Source of the DNA: Reyranella humidisoli
Lineage (GTDB): Bacteria; Pseudomonadota; Alphaproteobacteria; Reyranellales; Reyranellaceae
DNA length: 64,000 nucleotides
Reading direction: 5' to 3'
NCBI RefSeq assembly: GCF_019039055.1
Contig: NZ_JAHOPB010000001.1
Span: forward strand, 2,261,001 to 2,325,000
Under the pieces are notes generated by a model. That model searched no databases. It saw only the letters and a list, made by a program, of their open reading frames with translations, and was not told the origin of the DNA. The first letter of the stretch is position 1. Every line of letters begins with the position of its first letter. Below are positions 25,662 to 34,119 of the stretch, piece after piece. Made by a program: the position numbers and the translations under genes.

Positions 25662-27848
25662 TCAGAATTTTTGCGCCAGCGTCACGAAGAAGGCGCGGCG
25701 CATTCCGTATTGCGGTGCGCCGACGCCGACGCCCTCGCCGGTGCGCAGTTCGTAGACGCCGTCGGTCACGTTGATCGCGTCGAGCCGGATCTGTGTGCCC
25801 TTGCTGCCGCTGAGCGGCACCTTCTGGGTCACTGAGAGATTGAGCGTGGCATAGGCCGGCAGGGACGTATCGTTGGGCGTGATAACGCTGGTGCGCAGGC
25901 CGCTGCCGAACAGCATGTCGGCGGAGACGCGGGTGGCCCAGTCGCTGCCGGAGTTGAAGACATAGGCGGCGCCGGCGGAACCGGTCCAACCCTGGTCGTG
26001 GTCGGCGGTGATCCAGTAGTTGCCGATATAGGCGAGATCGCCCGGCGAGAAATTGTACTGAGCCGACGTGATGTTGGTGGCGTTGACCTTGGACCAGGCG
26101 AGGTTGCCGTAGAGGGACCACGGACCCTTGTCGTAGTTGGCGTAGAGCTCGAAGCCCTTCACCTGCGCGTTGGCGTAGTTGAAGGAGGCAAGCTGGACGG
26201 GTGCGCCGAACTGGCCCTTGTCGATATAGTTCTCGGCGATCTTGTAGTAGCCGCTGAAGCCGACGGTCAGGCCGTCGACTGGCTTCACGGTCAGGCCGAC
26301 GTCGAAGTAATCGGACCGCTCGGCCCTGACCGGATCGTTCTGGAAGTTCTCCGGCTCGGCGGTGGTGCCGGCGCGGACCGCGAGCGAGCCGAAGCCTACC
26401 TGGTTGAGCGGCGCCGGCACGAAGTAGCGCGAGTAGCCGGCCCGCAAGGCGATCTCTGGCGTCGGCTCCCAGACGACGTTGATGCGTGGGCTGACCTGGT
26501 TCTCGGAAATCTGGCCGGAGATCGCGTCGAAGCGGGCACCGAAGTTGATCGTGACGTTCGGGATCACCTTCCACTCGTCCTGCAGGTAGACGCTGTAGGT
26601 CCAGCCGACGATGTCGGAACCGTCGGTGAAGCCCACCGGATCGGTGCCGGGAATCATCGCCGTTGGATCGGCGGGATCGGGAACCAGGCCCAGCGCGTTG
26701 TTCTGGCTGAAGCTGGTGACGCGCTCGCGCTGGACGAGGAAGCCGCCGCGCAGCGTGTGGTTGGAAGCGACTTTCCAGCTGGCGTCGCCCTGTGCGCCGA
26801 CCGCGAGGCTGGAGCGCTGCGACCAGGGCGCGATGCCGTTGTAGAGCAGGTCGCCCAGCGCGTCGGGCTGGTAGGAGAGCTTGGAGTAGCGGGCAAAGCC
26901 GGAGAGCTGCAGGTTGAAATCCTGGTAGCTCTTCTGCAGCGAGGCGATGCCGAAGTAGGTGTCCTCCCACTGGCGCTGGTCGAGCAGCGCGCTGTTCCAG
27001 TCGGTGATGCCGTTCAGCGGGAAGCTGGGCGCCTGTCCGGGCACGTTGGGGATCTGGTAGCGCGCGCTGGCGCCGCCGCCGATGAAGCTGAGGCGCGTAT
27101 TGTCGTCGACCAGGGCGGTGAGCTTGGTGAGCGCATACCATTGCGCGGTGTCGTCGTGCAGCGGAGCGGTAGACGAGGTCGGGTTCTCGATGCCGATGCC
27201 GTTGCTGACATACTGGCCGACGGCGAAATAATCGAACTTGTCGGAACGGCCGCCGTACTGGAGGGCGGGCTGCAGCCAGTTGTAGGAGCCCGTCATCATC
27301 GAGGCCTCGCCGCCGGGATTGGTCGTGCCGGATTTCACGGCGATGTCGACGACGCCGGCGGTGCGAAGGCCGTACTGGGCGGGCAGCGCGCCGGTGATGA
27401 GCGAAAGCTGGTCGGCAAAGCGGGGCGAGAGGATGCTGCTGAACAGCGCCAGGCCCTCGGGCAACTGCACGCCGTCCAGCCGGTACTGCAGGCTGCCGTG
27501 GTCGCCACGGACATGGATCTGGCCGAAGCCGTCCTGAACGACGCCGGGTGCGCGCAGCAGTACCTGGTTCAACGGCGCGTTCTCGCCCTGGGGCGTGTTG
27601 CTGATGGCGGTCTTGCTGAAATCGTAGCGCGTGGCGCCGAGGCTGGGCTGGATCTCGCTGCGCTCGCGGTCGAGTCGCTTGCCGACCACCTCGATAGCAA
27701 GCGCGCCCGATGCGGCGTCCGGCAGGGTGGCAGGCTGGGCCTCGGTCGGGTTGGGCGGCGCCGAAGGCTGCGGAGACTGGGCGAAAGCCGGTTGGGCTGC
27801 GGAAAGACCTGCTGCCAGAGCGAGTGCCGATACGCCGATCCGCTGCAT
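25662..27848 (-). CDS. TonB-dependent outer-membrane receptor, probably metal-regulated
   Basis: Outer-membrane active transporter of 728 residues. A signal peptide (cut after ~AFA at residue 23) is followed by the plug domain (~residues 50-180; NQVLLRAPGVVQDGFGQIHVRGDHGSLQYRLDGVQLPEG) and a beta-barrel ending in the C-terminal Phe (TLAQKF) required for assembly. No classical TonB box is obvious. I see no His-rich loop. The promoter region holds a Zur-like operator (27875-27908), pointing to zinc, but a siderophore or other metal complex cannot be excluded. Monocistronic. Confidence 0.9.
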   Translation of the reverse strand: MQRIGVSALALAAGLSAAQPAFAQSPQPSAPPNPTEAQPATLPDAASGALAIEVVGKRLDRERSEIQPSLGATRYDFSKTAISNTPQGENAPLNQVLLRAPGVVQDGFGQIHVRGDHGSLQYRLDGVQLPEGLALFSSILSPRFADQLSLITGALPAQYGLRTAGVVDIAVKSGTTNPGGEASMMTGSYNWLQPALQYGGRSDKFDYFAVGQYVSNGIGIENPTSSTAPLHDDTAQWYALTKLTALVDDNTRLSFIGGGASARYQIPNVPGQAPSFPLNGITDWNSALLDQRQWEDTYFGIASLQKSYQDFNLQLSGFARYSKLSYQPDALGDLLYNGIAPWSQRSSLAVGAQGDASWKVASNHTLRGGFLVQRERVTSFSQNNALGLVPDPADPTAMIPGTDPVGFTDGSDIVGWTYSVYLQDEWKVIPNVTINFGARFDAISGQISENQVSPRINVVWEPTPEIALRAGYSRYFVPAPLNQVGFGSLAVRAGTTAEPENFQNDPVRAERSDYFDVGLTVKPVDGLTVGFSGYYKIAENYIDKGQFGAPVQLASFNYANAQVKGFELYANYDKGPWSLYGNLAWSKVNATNITSAQYNFSPGDLAYIGNYWITADHDQGWTGSAGAAYVFNSGSDWATRVSADMLFGSGLRTSVITPNDTSLPAYATLNLSVTQKVPLSGSKGTQIRLDAINVTDGVYELRTGEGVGVGAPQYGMRRAFFVTLAQKF

Positions 27849-27874
27849 CCGAAATCTCCCTACGCCCGTCAGAT

Positions 27875-27908
27875 AATGTTATACTATTAATTGTTATAGT
27901 ATAACATT
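27875..27908. promoter_or_regulatory. Perfect 13-bp inverted repeat with a Zur-box-like core
   Basis: Left arm AATGTTATACTAT (27875-27887), 8-nt loop, right arm ATAGTATAACATT (27896-27908). Inside it, TGTTATA-G-TATAACA (27892-27906) is a perfect 7-1-7 palindrome equal to the core I recall for bacterial Zur boxes; the left part, TGTTATACTATTAAT (27877-27891), is a weaker second copy. It lies 27-60 nt upstream of the TonB-receptor start and 25 nt from the ATG of the divergent membrane gene. TATACT hexamers inside could be -10 elements. Confidence 0.7.
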
Positions 27909-27932
27909 TTAAGACGTCAATCGATAGGGCTC

Positions 27933-29573
27933 ATGCGGGCGCCGGTGTATTCAGGGGGCATGAGTCCCGAAGTCCGGAGCGGCGGGCCAATCGCGTCGCC
28001 AAAGTCCATCGTCATTGCCTGCTGCGCCCTGATCGTGGCGATCGTGCTGGCCTATACGCTGATCAATGCCATCGTCCGGCCGGTCATCTGGTCCGACAGC
28101 GGCTGGGGGCTGCTGGGGTGGGACCTCCGCCACGGCCTGCCCTGGAACCACTGGGCCTCTCCCGATCCGCAGGACATCACGAAGGACATCTCGACCTTCA
28201 TGTCGATCTGGTCGCCGGGACAGCATGTCGTACCGGGTGTCCTGGAGGAACTGGGCCTGAGCCTGGGCCACGCGGTGATCGCGACGGTCGCCGTCTTTTC
28301 GGTAATCGGCCTGCTGGGCTGGTGGACGCTCTATCGCGCCTTCGGCTTTCCGCCGCATGTCATCGCGATCTCGCTCGTGCTGATCGTCTGCAGCCGCGGC
28401 TTCGCCTTTCCGTTCGTGATCTTCATCGGCGGCGAGATCCTGCTGTTCGGAATCGCGCCGTGGTTCCTGCTGCTCGTGTGGCGGCTGCGGGACCTGCGCT
28501 GGTTCGCCGTGCCGCCGCTGGTGCTCGGCACGGCCGTCATGTTCTTCGCCAAGCTGTCAGCCGTCGTCCTGGCCTGTGCCGCCATCTCGGCAGCGGTGCT
28601 CTCGGGACCGCACCCGTGGCGGGACAAGGTCGATACGGTGCGTCGCGGGCTGGTGGCCGGCATCGCCATCGCGATCGTGGGCGTCGTCCTCTATTACGCC
28701 TGGTACTCCCGCGGCTGGACGGCGGCTTCGACGGTGGCGTCGATCCAGTGGTCGGTGTTCGTCACCCACGCGATCTTCATCCTGAGCTGCGTCTGGGGCG
28801 CCGCGCTCTCGTTCGGCGAGATGTGGAACTTCATCCTGCTCCATCCCAGCCGTGCGATCTTCGGTTCGCAACTGGCGGTGGGCTACATCCTCGCGCTGCC
28901 GGCCGCGGTCACGCTTGTCGTCATGTGGCGGCAACTGCGCCGGAGCCATGCCGATTACCTGGTGTTCGTGGGCCTGACGACGCTGGCCTACGCCGCCGTC
29001 TTCCTGCTCCTGTGGGCGCGGGGCGCCACGATCGGCCAGGAGGAGCGCTATTTCCGTCCGGTCTCGCTGCTGCTGCTGGTCGGCGCGGTGCAGGCATTCC
29101 TGATCGTGCCGAGCCGGCTGCTGCGGGCGGCGGGCGTCATGATGGCGCTGGTCGGCGTGCTCTATGGGCTGGCGGCCCACGCCAAGCATGTCGTCGTCAA
29201 TCTCGGCCATCCGCTGGGCGTGCGCGACTTCCGGCACTCCACTGCCAACGACGCGGTCGTGAAGTTCCTCCGCACGATCGACGTGCCGGCGCCCGACCGC
29301 GGCTCCACCCTGATCTTCGTGCCGTCGCCCGAGATCGGCCTCGAGGTGCGCAACGTCCGGGTCATGGCCAACCACGCCGACTTCTGGTCGATCGAGGACA
29401 TGCGGAACCTCAAGTTCCGCGGCCGCGTGCCGCGCCTCTACATCATCGTGCAGCAGAGGCTCGTGGGCGAGGGCAAGGCAAAGGCGATGATGGAACAGTT
29501 CGTCGACTACAAGCCTTCCGAATGGAAGGAGACGCCGCTCGACGGGTTCGTCTGCTTCTACGTCGTCGAGTGA
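27933..29573 (+). CDS. Multi-pass membrane protein, GT-C-like topology, function unknown
   Basis: Unrecognised integral membrane protein of 546 residues. About ten to twelve hydrophobic segments occupy residues ~25-430, starting SIVIACCALIVAIVLAYTLINAIV. A large loop after the first helix contains DSGWGLLGWDLRHGLPWNHWASPDPQDITKDISTF, which resembles the first extracytoplasmic loop of GT-C glycosyltransferases with acidic residues. The C-terminal ~120 residues are soluble. No typed domain recognised. An alternative start is the ATG at 27960. It shares the short region with the Zur-like operator and TonB receptor. Confidence 0.7.
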   Translation: MRAPVYSGGMSPEVRSGGPIASPKSIVIACCALIVAIVLAYTLINAIVRPVIWSDSGWGLLGWDLRHGLPWNHWASPDPQDITKDISTFMSIWSPGQHVVPGVLEELGLSLGHAVIATVAVFSVIGLLGWWTLYRAFGFPPHVIAISLVLIVCSRGFAFPFVIFIGGEILLFGIAPWFLLLVWRLRDLRWFAVPPLVLGTAVMFFAKLSAVVLACAAISAAVLSGPHPWRDKVDTVRRGLVAGIAIAIVGVVLYYAWYSRGWTAASTVASIQWSVFVTHAIFILSCVWGAALSFGEMWNFILLHPSRAIFGSQLAVGYILALPAAVTLVVMWRQLRRSHADYLVFVGLTTLAYAAVFLLLWARGATIGQEERYFRPVSLLLLVGAVQAFLIVPSRLLRAAGVMMALVGVLYGLAAHAKHVVVNLGHPLGVRDFRHSTANDAVVKFLRTIDVPAPDRGSTLIFVPSPEIGLEVRNVRVMANHADFWSIEDMRNLKFRGRVPRLYIIVQQRLVGEGKAKAMMEQFVDYKPSEWKETPLDGFVCFYVVE

Positions 29574-29588
29574 GCCCGGTGGACTGCT

Positions 29589-29951
29589 TTACTTGGGCGC
29601 ACAGGGCCAGGTCTGTTCGAGGGCTTCGCTTGCCAGCTCGATGAAGTTCTCGTGCAGGCGTGCGGGAATGGTGTTGATATAGCTCACGACACCGCGCACC
29701 AGCAGACGGCGCGTAGCGATGCCGGGCAGGCAGATATTAGGTTTCATCACCTGCAGCGTGTCGATGATGCCCGCGCAGACGCCGGCCAGAAGCAGTCGCG
29801 AGGTCGGGATGGGGTCGAGCAGGAAGGCCTCGCAGCCCAGCATGATGTAGTTGGCCGAACCCGTGTCCTGCTGCGCCCGCGCGCCGGGAGCGGCCCAGGG
29901 CGAGGCCATCGACAGGCCCACGAGAATTGCCAGAACGCGAGACATTTTCAT
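29589..29951 (-). CDS. Small exported protein, Rap1a/Tai-like
   Basis: Exported protein of 120 residues. The signal peptide covers MKMSRVLAILVGLSMASPWA to about residue 26. The mature part resembles the Rap1a/Tai immunity-protein fold: GVCAGIID, then NICLPGIATRRLLVRGVVSYINTIPARLHENFIELASEALEQTWPCAPK, with the spaced Cys and final WPC. The family was defined as immunity to type VI amidase effectors, but many members stand alone as here and no effector is nearby. It converges with the membrane protein gene, 15 nt apart. Confidence 0.65.
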   Translation of the reverse strand: MKMSRVLAILVGLSMASPWAAPGARAQQDTGSANYIMLGCEAFLLDPIPTSRLLLAGVCAGIIDTLQVMKPNICLPGIATRRLLVRGVVSYINTIPARLHENFIELASEALEQTWPCAPK

Positions 29952-30082
29952 GCGCCAATCTCTTCGCCAACACCGGACGTGAGGAATGATAGCGCGCCCT
30001 GTGGGCACGAAACAGGTTTTGGCCAGCATCGATCGGGCCGTGATAGGCTGCCGGCCTGTACGAGGGGCTTCGGAGTTGTGGA

Positions 30083-30466
30083 ATGCCGCTGCGTTGGGAA
30101 ATCCTGCATGAGCAAAAACTCATCCATGTCGTCGCAGAAGGGGAGGTGACCCTGAAGGAGATGGAGGAGCATTTCGATGCCCTCGTCGTGGCCAACGCAC
30201 TGGCCTATTCGAAGCTGTTCGATGCGACGGCGCTGAAGCCGGTCTATGACGACAACGACGTGATGGCGATGGGCGCGCGGCTCAGCGCCTATACGTCCCA
30301 TTTCCCGAGCGGTCCCCTGGCCGTCGTGGCCATCAGCGACGCCGTGCAGCTGGCCTTCCGGCGCTTCGTCAACCTCTCGCCGTCCAAGCGGCCGGCCCGG
30401 CTCTTCAAGACGGAGGCCAAGGCCCGCGCCTGGCTGAAGGAACAGGCGCTCAGCGTTTCGGATTGA
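30083..30466 (+). CDS. STAS/SpoIIAA-like protein
   Basis: Cytoplasmic protein of 127 residues, no signal peptide. Text such as LIHVVAEGEVTLKEMEEHFDALVVANALAYSKLFDAT and MAMGARLSAYTSHFPSGPLAVVAIS fits the SpoIIAA-like/STAS-type alpha-beta fold seen in many alphaproteobacterial orphans. No conserved phosphorylatable Ser is certain. Role unknown. Divergent from the Rap1a-like gene. Its 3' end overlaps the convergent ClpP-fold gene by 17 nt. Confidence 0.65.
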   Translation: MPLRWEILHEQKLIHVVAEGEVTLKEMEEHFDALVVANALAYSKLFDATALKPVYDDNDVMAMGARLSAYTSHFPSGPLAVVAISDAVQLAFRRFVNLSPSKRPARLFKTEAKARAWLKEQALSVSD

Positions 30467-31628
30467 TGACCTGCTGACCGTCGTACCGGAAGAGAGCCGG
30501 GCACATCGGTGGCGGGAGGGCGAAGGATCGGGAAAGGCCCACTCCCCTGATGATGAGGACAAAGTCGAACTTGTTGGGATCGCCCCCCAACAGGTTCACG
30601 TGGCAGTCGGCCTGCAGTTCACCGAAAGCATACCCGCTGACGATGAAGCTTCGGCCCACCTGCTCCGGCAACGAGATCCCCGCGGCACGCAGGTCCGCAT
30701 ACACACTGTCGATCAGCCGGTCGTCCTTGGAGGCGAGGACGCCCGCGAGCTGTCCGACGAGCGGCCCCTTGACGTTCGCGCTCGCGATGTTCCGCTGGAC
30801 CTGCTCGAGCAGGTAGCGCTTGGCCTCGCGGGCCGACATCGGCTGCGCCTGGGAAGCTTCGGCGACACCGGCCCCGCCGCTTGCGTGATTGCAGACATTA
30901 ACGGCCTGCTGTTCGAGGCGGCCCAGCGGCGGTTCGGGCCCGCTCGGGCAGGCGCCGACGGTCAGGAACATTTCGTCGGTGTCGACGTAGAGCCAGGTGT
31001 CGGGCGGTCGCGCGAGCAGTTGCGCGATGAAGCCCGGGTCGACGCCGAGGTCGGCGGCATAGCGGATCAGCGCCGACGCGCCGGCCCTGCCCAGTCCGAA
31101 GCCGCGGGCTATTCCCGCCGTGGCATCGCCCTTCGTCTCGCTCTGGACCGCCGTGGCATCCAGCGTGAAATTGTGGAAGCCGACTTGACCGCCGATCTCG
31201 ATGGTGCGGCTGGGCAGCGGCGTGGGCGACTGTCGGCTGGCCGTACCGCCCAGGAACGCCATCGCACAGGCGGAGAGGCAGATGTCGCCCTTGCGCACGA
31301 GCGTGGCCACCTCGAATTCACGAAAAAGATACCCGACCTTCAGGCCTTCGAGCAGGTCGCCCCCGCTGCTGCTGAGTTCGGCGGTTGCCAGGGGTTGATT
31401 GGCGATCCTGACGGTCTTGTTCTTGAGGCCGGCCAGCATGACCCGCAGCTTGTCCCCGTCGCCCTGCTCGAAACGGCCGCTGATGCGAAGCGTATGGGCG
31501 ACAAGGGGGGCCTTAGGGGTCAGTCCGGGAATCGACCTGCTGTCGAGGGTAATGGTTAAGGCACGGGTCTCCGGCGCGAAACTCCAGCAGAGGACGCTGA
31601 TCGCAAAGGCCGACAACCATCTAAGCAT
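30450..31628 (-). CDS. Exported ClpP/crotonase-fold protein (COG3904-like), possible serine protease
   Basis: Secreted or periplasmic protein of 392 residues. The ATG at 31628 gives a signal peptide MLRWLSAFAISVLCWSFA...TRA; the upstream ATG at 31736 would add 36 polar residues before it. Residues ~75-160 look like a ClpP/SppA-type active site: SSSGGDLLEGLKVGYLFREFEVATLVRKGDICLSACAMAFLGG, with S119 in LSAC as candidate nucleophile and H152 in VGFHNF as base. The C-terminal ~240 residues are unrecognised. Activity is inferred only. Two Cys in the active-site region may form a disulfide. Confidence 0.68.
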   Translation of the reverse strand: MLRWLSAFAISVLCWSFAPETRALTITLDSRSIPGLTPKAPLVAHTLRISGRFEQGDGDKLRVMLAGLKNKTVRIANQPLATAELSSSGGDLLEGLKVGYLFREFEVATLVRKGDICLSACAMAFLGGTASRQSPTPLPSRTIEIGGQVGFHNFTLDATAVQSETKGDATAGIARGFGLGRAGASALIRYAADLGVDPGFIAQLLARPPDTWLYVDTDEMFLTVGACPSGPEPPLGRLEQQAVNVCNHASGGAGVAEASQAQPMSAREAKRYLLEQVQRNIASANVKGPLVGQLAGVLASKDDRLIDSVYADLRAAGISLPEQVGRSFIVSGYAFGELQADCHVNLLGGDPNKFDFVLIIRGVGLSRSFALPPPMCPALFRYDGQQVINPKR

Positions 31629-31889
31629 CTCGGCCGCCGGGCGCGGCCACCGGTTCGGAGTGCGCCACGCTTGGCCCTCGTCTCGCAGCAACGCCGGGAG
31701 GAATTCCCTAGCGTCGACAAAATACGTACCATGCAAACACTTCTGAGTTCACCAGCCCATTGTAGGTCATCGGCGGCGGGTCGATGATTGCGCTGGATCA
31801 AGGGCGCGGCCGGCGCCTTGGCTCTAGTGTGGGGTGGCCAAGTACGCGGCGCGCTCAGGCGACGGTAGAGGCACCCAGTTCGGTTGGCG

Positions 31890-34055
31890 ATGACACAGCA
31901 GCAGCTTCCTCACTCCGGGACGGAACCCAAGACTGGTTCCACGCGGCAGATCTATTGGATCTCGCTCGCGGCGCTGGTCGGGTTGATGCTTGTCGCTGCC
32001 CTGCTCACGCTCGTGGAGTGGCTTGAGATGCTCCCGTCATTCGAGCGTGCGATGCAGGATCTGTTTTCGCGCGGAGCGCTGCTGGCGCTTGGCCTCGTGA
32101 TCGCCCTGATCGCCTTCGGCGTCTTCTTCCAGCGTTCGTTTCGCAAGACCGTGCGGCACGGGGCTCGCGAAGAAGCGGTCCTCAAGAGCAGAAACCGGTT
32201 GCTGGTGGGCGTGTTCGCCGCCTTTGCGCTGGGCATCGCCGGTATCGGATACCTTCTCACCAGCGATCTGCGGGCCGCCTTTCGCGACGAGCGGCTGACC
32301 CAGCAGGCCGGTATCGCCCGCCTCAAGGCGCAGCAGATCGACCAGTGGGTCGCTGAAAGAGCGATCGACCTGGGGTTTCTGGTCACGTCCATCAAGGGGT
32401 TGCCGTTCGGCCAGATCGAGGCCGGTGCGGAACTGCGCCAGTTCGTTGAACTACTCCTGTACCAGATGCTGATCGGACATCCCGAGCGGCGTGAAATCAT
32501 GCTGTTTTCGGCCGATGGGCAATTGCTGGTCGAGGTGGGCGGCGCTCCCGGTCACAAGGATCATGACCGCGTCGAAGGCCTCGTGCGTGAAGCGGCACGC
32601 GAAGGCAAGCTGATGATCGGACCGCTCCGACTCGATGCCGGCTCCCCCCCGAGCCCCAGCATGGCATTCGCGCAACCGTTCAATGCCGGCGCGCCCGCGG
32701 CTGGCCAGTCCTCGGGCCAGTTCGTCGTGGTGCTCATGGTCGACCCGAGTGTCGAGCTGTTCCGGAAAATTCAGAATTGGCCGGGCGACAGCCCGACATC
32801 GGAAGTCCTGGTCGTGCGTCGAGACGGCGATGACGCCCTCTTCCTGGTGGCACCGCGCTTCTGGGAGCGCCCAATCCCGCCCTCCGGGCTCCGCCTGCCT
32901 CTGTCGACGCCGAACCTCACTGCCGCCGCCGCGATCCGCCAGGGAGACGGCGTGCGGGAGGCTCTGGACTACCGCGGCAAGAGGGTCCTTGCTGCCTCGT
33001 ATGCCGTCAAGGGCCTGCCCTGGATCGTGATCGCCAAGTCGGACTACGACGAGGTGATGCGCCGAATCGATCTCCGATCCGAGAAGATCGCCCTCGTGTT
33101 CGGGACGACCATTCTGGTAGCGGCTTTCCTGGTGTGGTCGCTGTGGAGAAGCCAGCAGGATGAGGCGCGTGAACTGGCGGTGAGCAACCTTCGCTTCGTT
33201 CATGCCGTGCAGGACATGTTCATCGTGCTGGACGGCGACAATCGTATTCTCGAGACCAACGAAGCCGCGCAGAAAGCTGTGGGGTACAGCGCCGAGGAGC
33301 TGCGGGGGATGGATGCGCGAGACCTCAGACTGCCTGATGGTACCGCCGAGGGGGATCAGGGGGCCGCGGCACTGGTGGCGGCCGGCGGCCGGATAGAGAT
33401 CCGCGCCCTCATCCGCCGCAAGGACGGCAGCACCTTTCCCGCGGAGGTGCGGGTCAGCGCCTTCGAACTCGACGGACGGACCTATCGTCAGGCGATGGGC
33501 GTCGACATCAGCGATCGTGTGAAACTGGAGCAGGAGGTTCTGCGACTGGGGCGCGTGAAGCGTTCGCTGCAGGCGGCAACCAGCATCCTGCTGCGGGCCC
33601 GGTCCGAGTCCGATGTCTTCGATCAGATCTGCACCAGCCTCGTCGAATTCGGTGACTACCGGATGGCAGCTGTCGCCGTCGCCAACGACGATCCCGGCAA
33701 GACCTTCCACTTCCCGGCGATTGCGGGATACGACAACGGCTATCTCGCCAAGGCCCACATCACCTGGAACGACGAACCCACGGGCAACGGGCCGCTGGGC
33801 ATGGCGACCAAGACGGGAACCATCCAGATCAACCAGGATTTCGCGACCAATCCGAACGCACGACCGTGGCGCGATGAAGCGCTGCGGCACGGATATCGCT
33901 CGAGCATCGTCCTGCCGCTGCGGCGCGAGGGTACGATCGTGGCGGCCCTCGTGATCTATGCGGGGGAACCGCAGGCGTTCGATGTGGAAGAGGTCCAGCT
34001 CCTCTCCGCTCTCGCCGACGACATCTCCTTTGTCCTGTCCGGGCTGGGCGCGTAG
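31890..34055 (+). CDS. Membrane sensor with PAS and GAF domains but no output domain
   Basis: Membrane receptor-like protein of 721 residues. Three hydrophobic segments lie within residues ~18-115, then a ~280-residue extracytoplasmic region, then a fourth segment (KIALVFGTTILVAAFLVWSLW, ~residue 400). A PAS domain follows (VHAVQDMFIVLDGDNRILETNEAAQKAVGYSAEELRGMD) and a C-terminal GAF domain (SESDVFDQICTSLVEFGDYRMAAVAV...SSIVLPLRREGTIVAALVIYA). It stops right after the GAF, with no kinase, GGDEF, EAL or response regulator. Upstream regulation not visible. The ATG at 31890 is used, not a TTG two codons earlier. Confidence 0.8.
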   Translation: MTQQQLPHSGTEPKTGSTRQIYWISLAALVGLMLVAALLTLVEWLEMLPSFERAMQDLFSRGALLALGLVIALIAFGVFFQRSFRKTVRHGAREEAVLKSRNRLLVGVFAAFALGIAGIGYLLTSDLRAAFRDERLTQQAGIARLKAQQIDQWVAERAIDLGFLVTSIKGLPFGQIEAGAELRQFVELLLYQMLIGHPERREIMLFSADGQLLVEVGGAPGHKDHDRVEGLVREAAREGKLMIGPLRLDAGSPPSPSMAFAQPFNAGAPAAGQSSGQFVVVLMVDPSVELFRKIQNWPGDSPTSEVLVVRRDGDDALFLVAPRFWERPIPPSGLRLPLSTPNLTAAAAIRQGDGVREALDYRGKRVLAASYAVKGLPWIVIAKSDYDEVMRRIDLRSEKIALVFGTTILVAAFLVWSLWRSQQDEARELAVSNLRFVHAVQDMFIVLDGDNRILETNEAAQKAVGYSAEELRGMDARDLRLPDGTAEGDQGAAALVAAGGRIEIRALIRRKDGSTFPAEVRVSAFELDGRTYRQAMGVDISDRVKLEQEVLRLGRVKRSLQAATSILLRARSESDVFDQICTSLVEFGDYRMAAVAVANDDPGKTFHFPAIAGYDNGYLAKAHITWNDEPTGNGPLGMATKTGTIQINQDFATNPNARPWRDEALRHGYRSSIVLPLRREGTIVAALVIYAGEPQAFDVEEVQLLSALADDISFVLSGLGA

Positions 34056-34119
34056 CGCGGAAGCGCTGTGTGGTCACCTTGAACTGTCCGTGATTTGCGT
34101 TGCTCCACGAGGGTTCACC

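Noticed and set aside
29589..29951. Rap1a-like protein as evidence for a type VI effector-immunity pair
   Set aside because: No effector, Hcp, VgrG or amidase gene is nearby; the domain is common in unrelated orphans.
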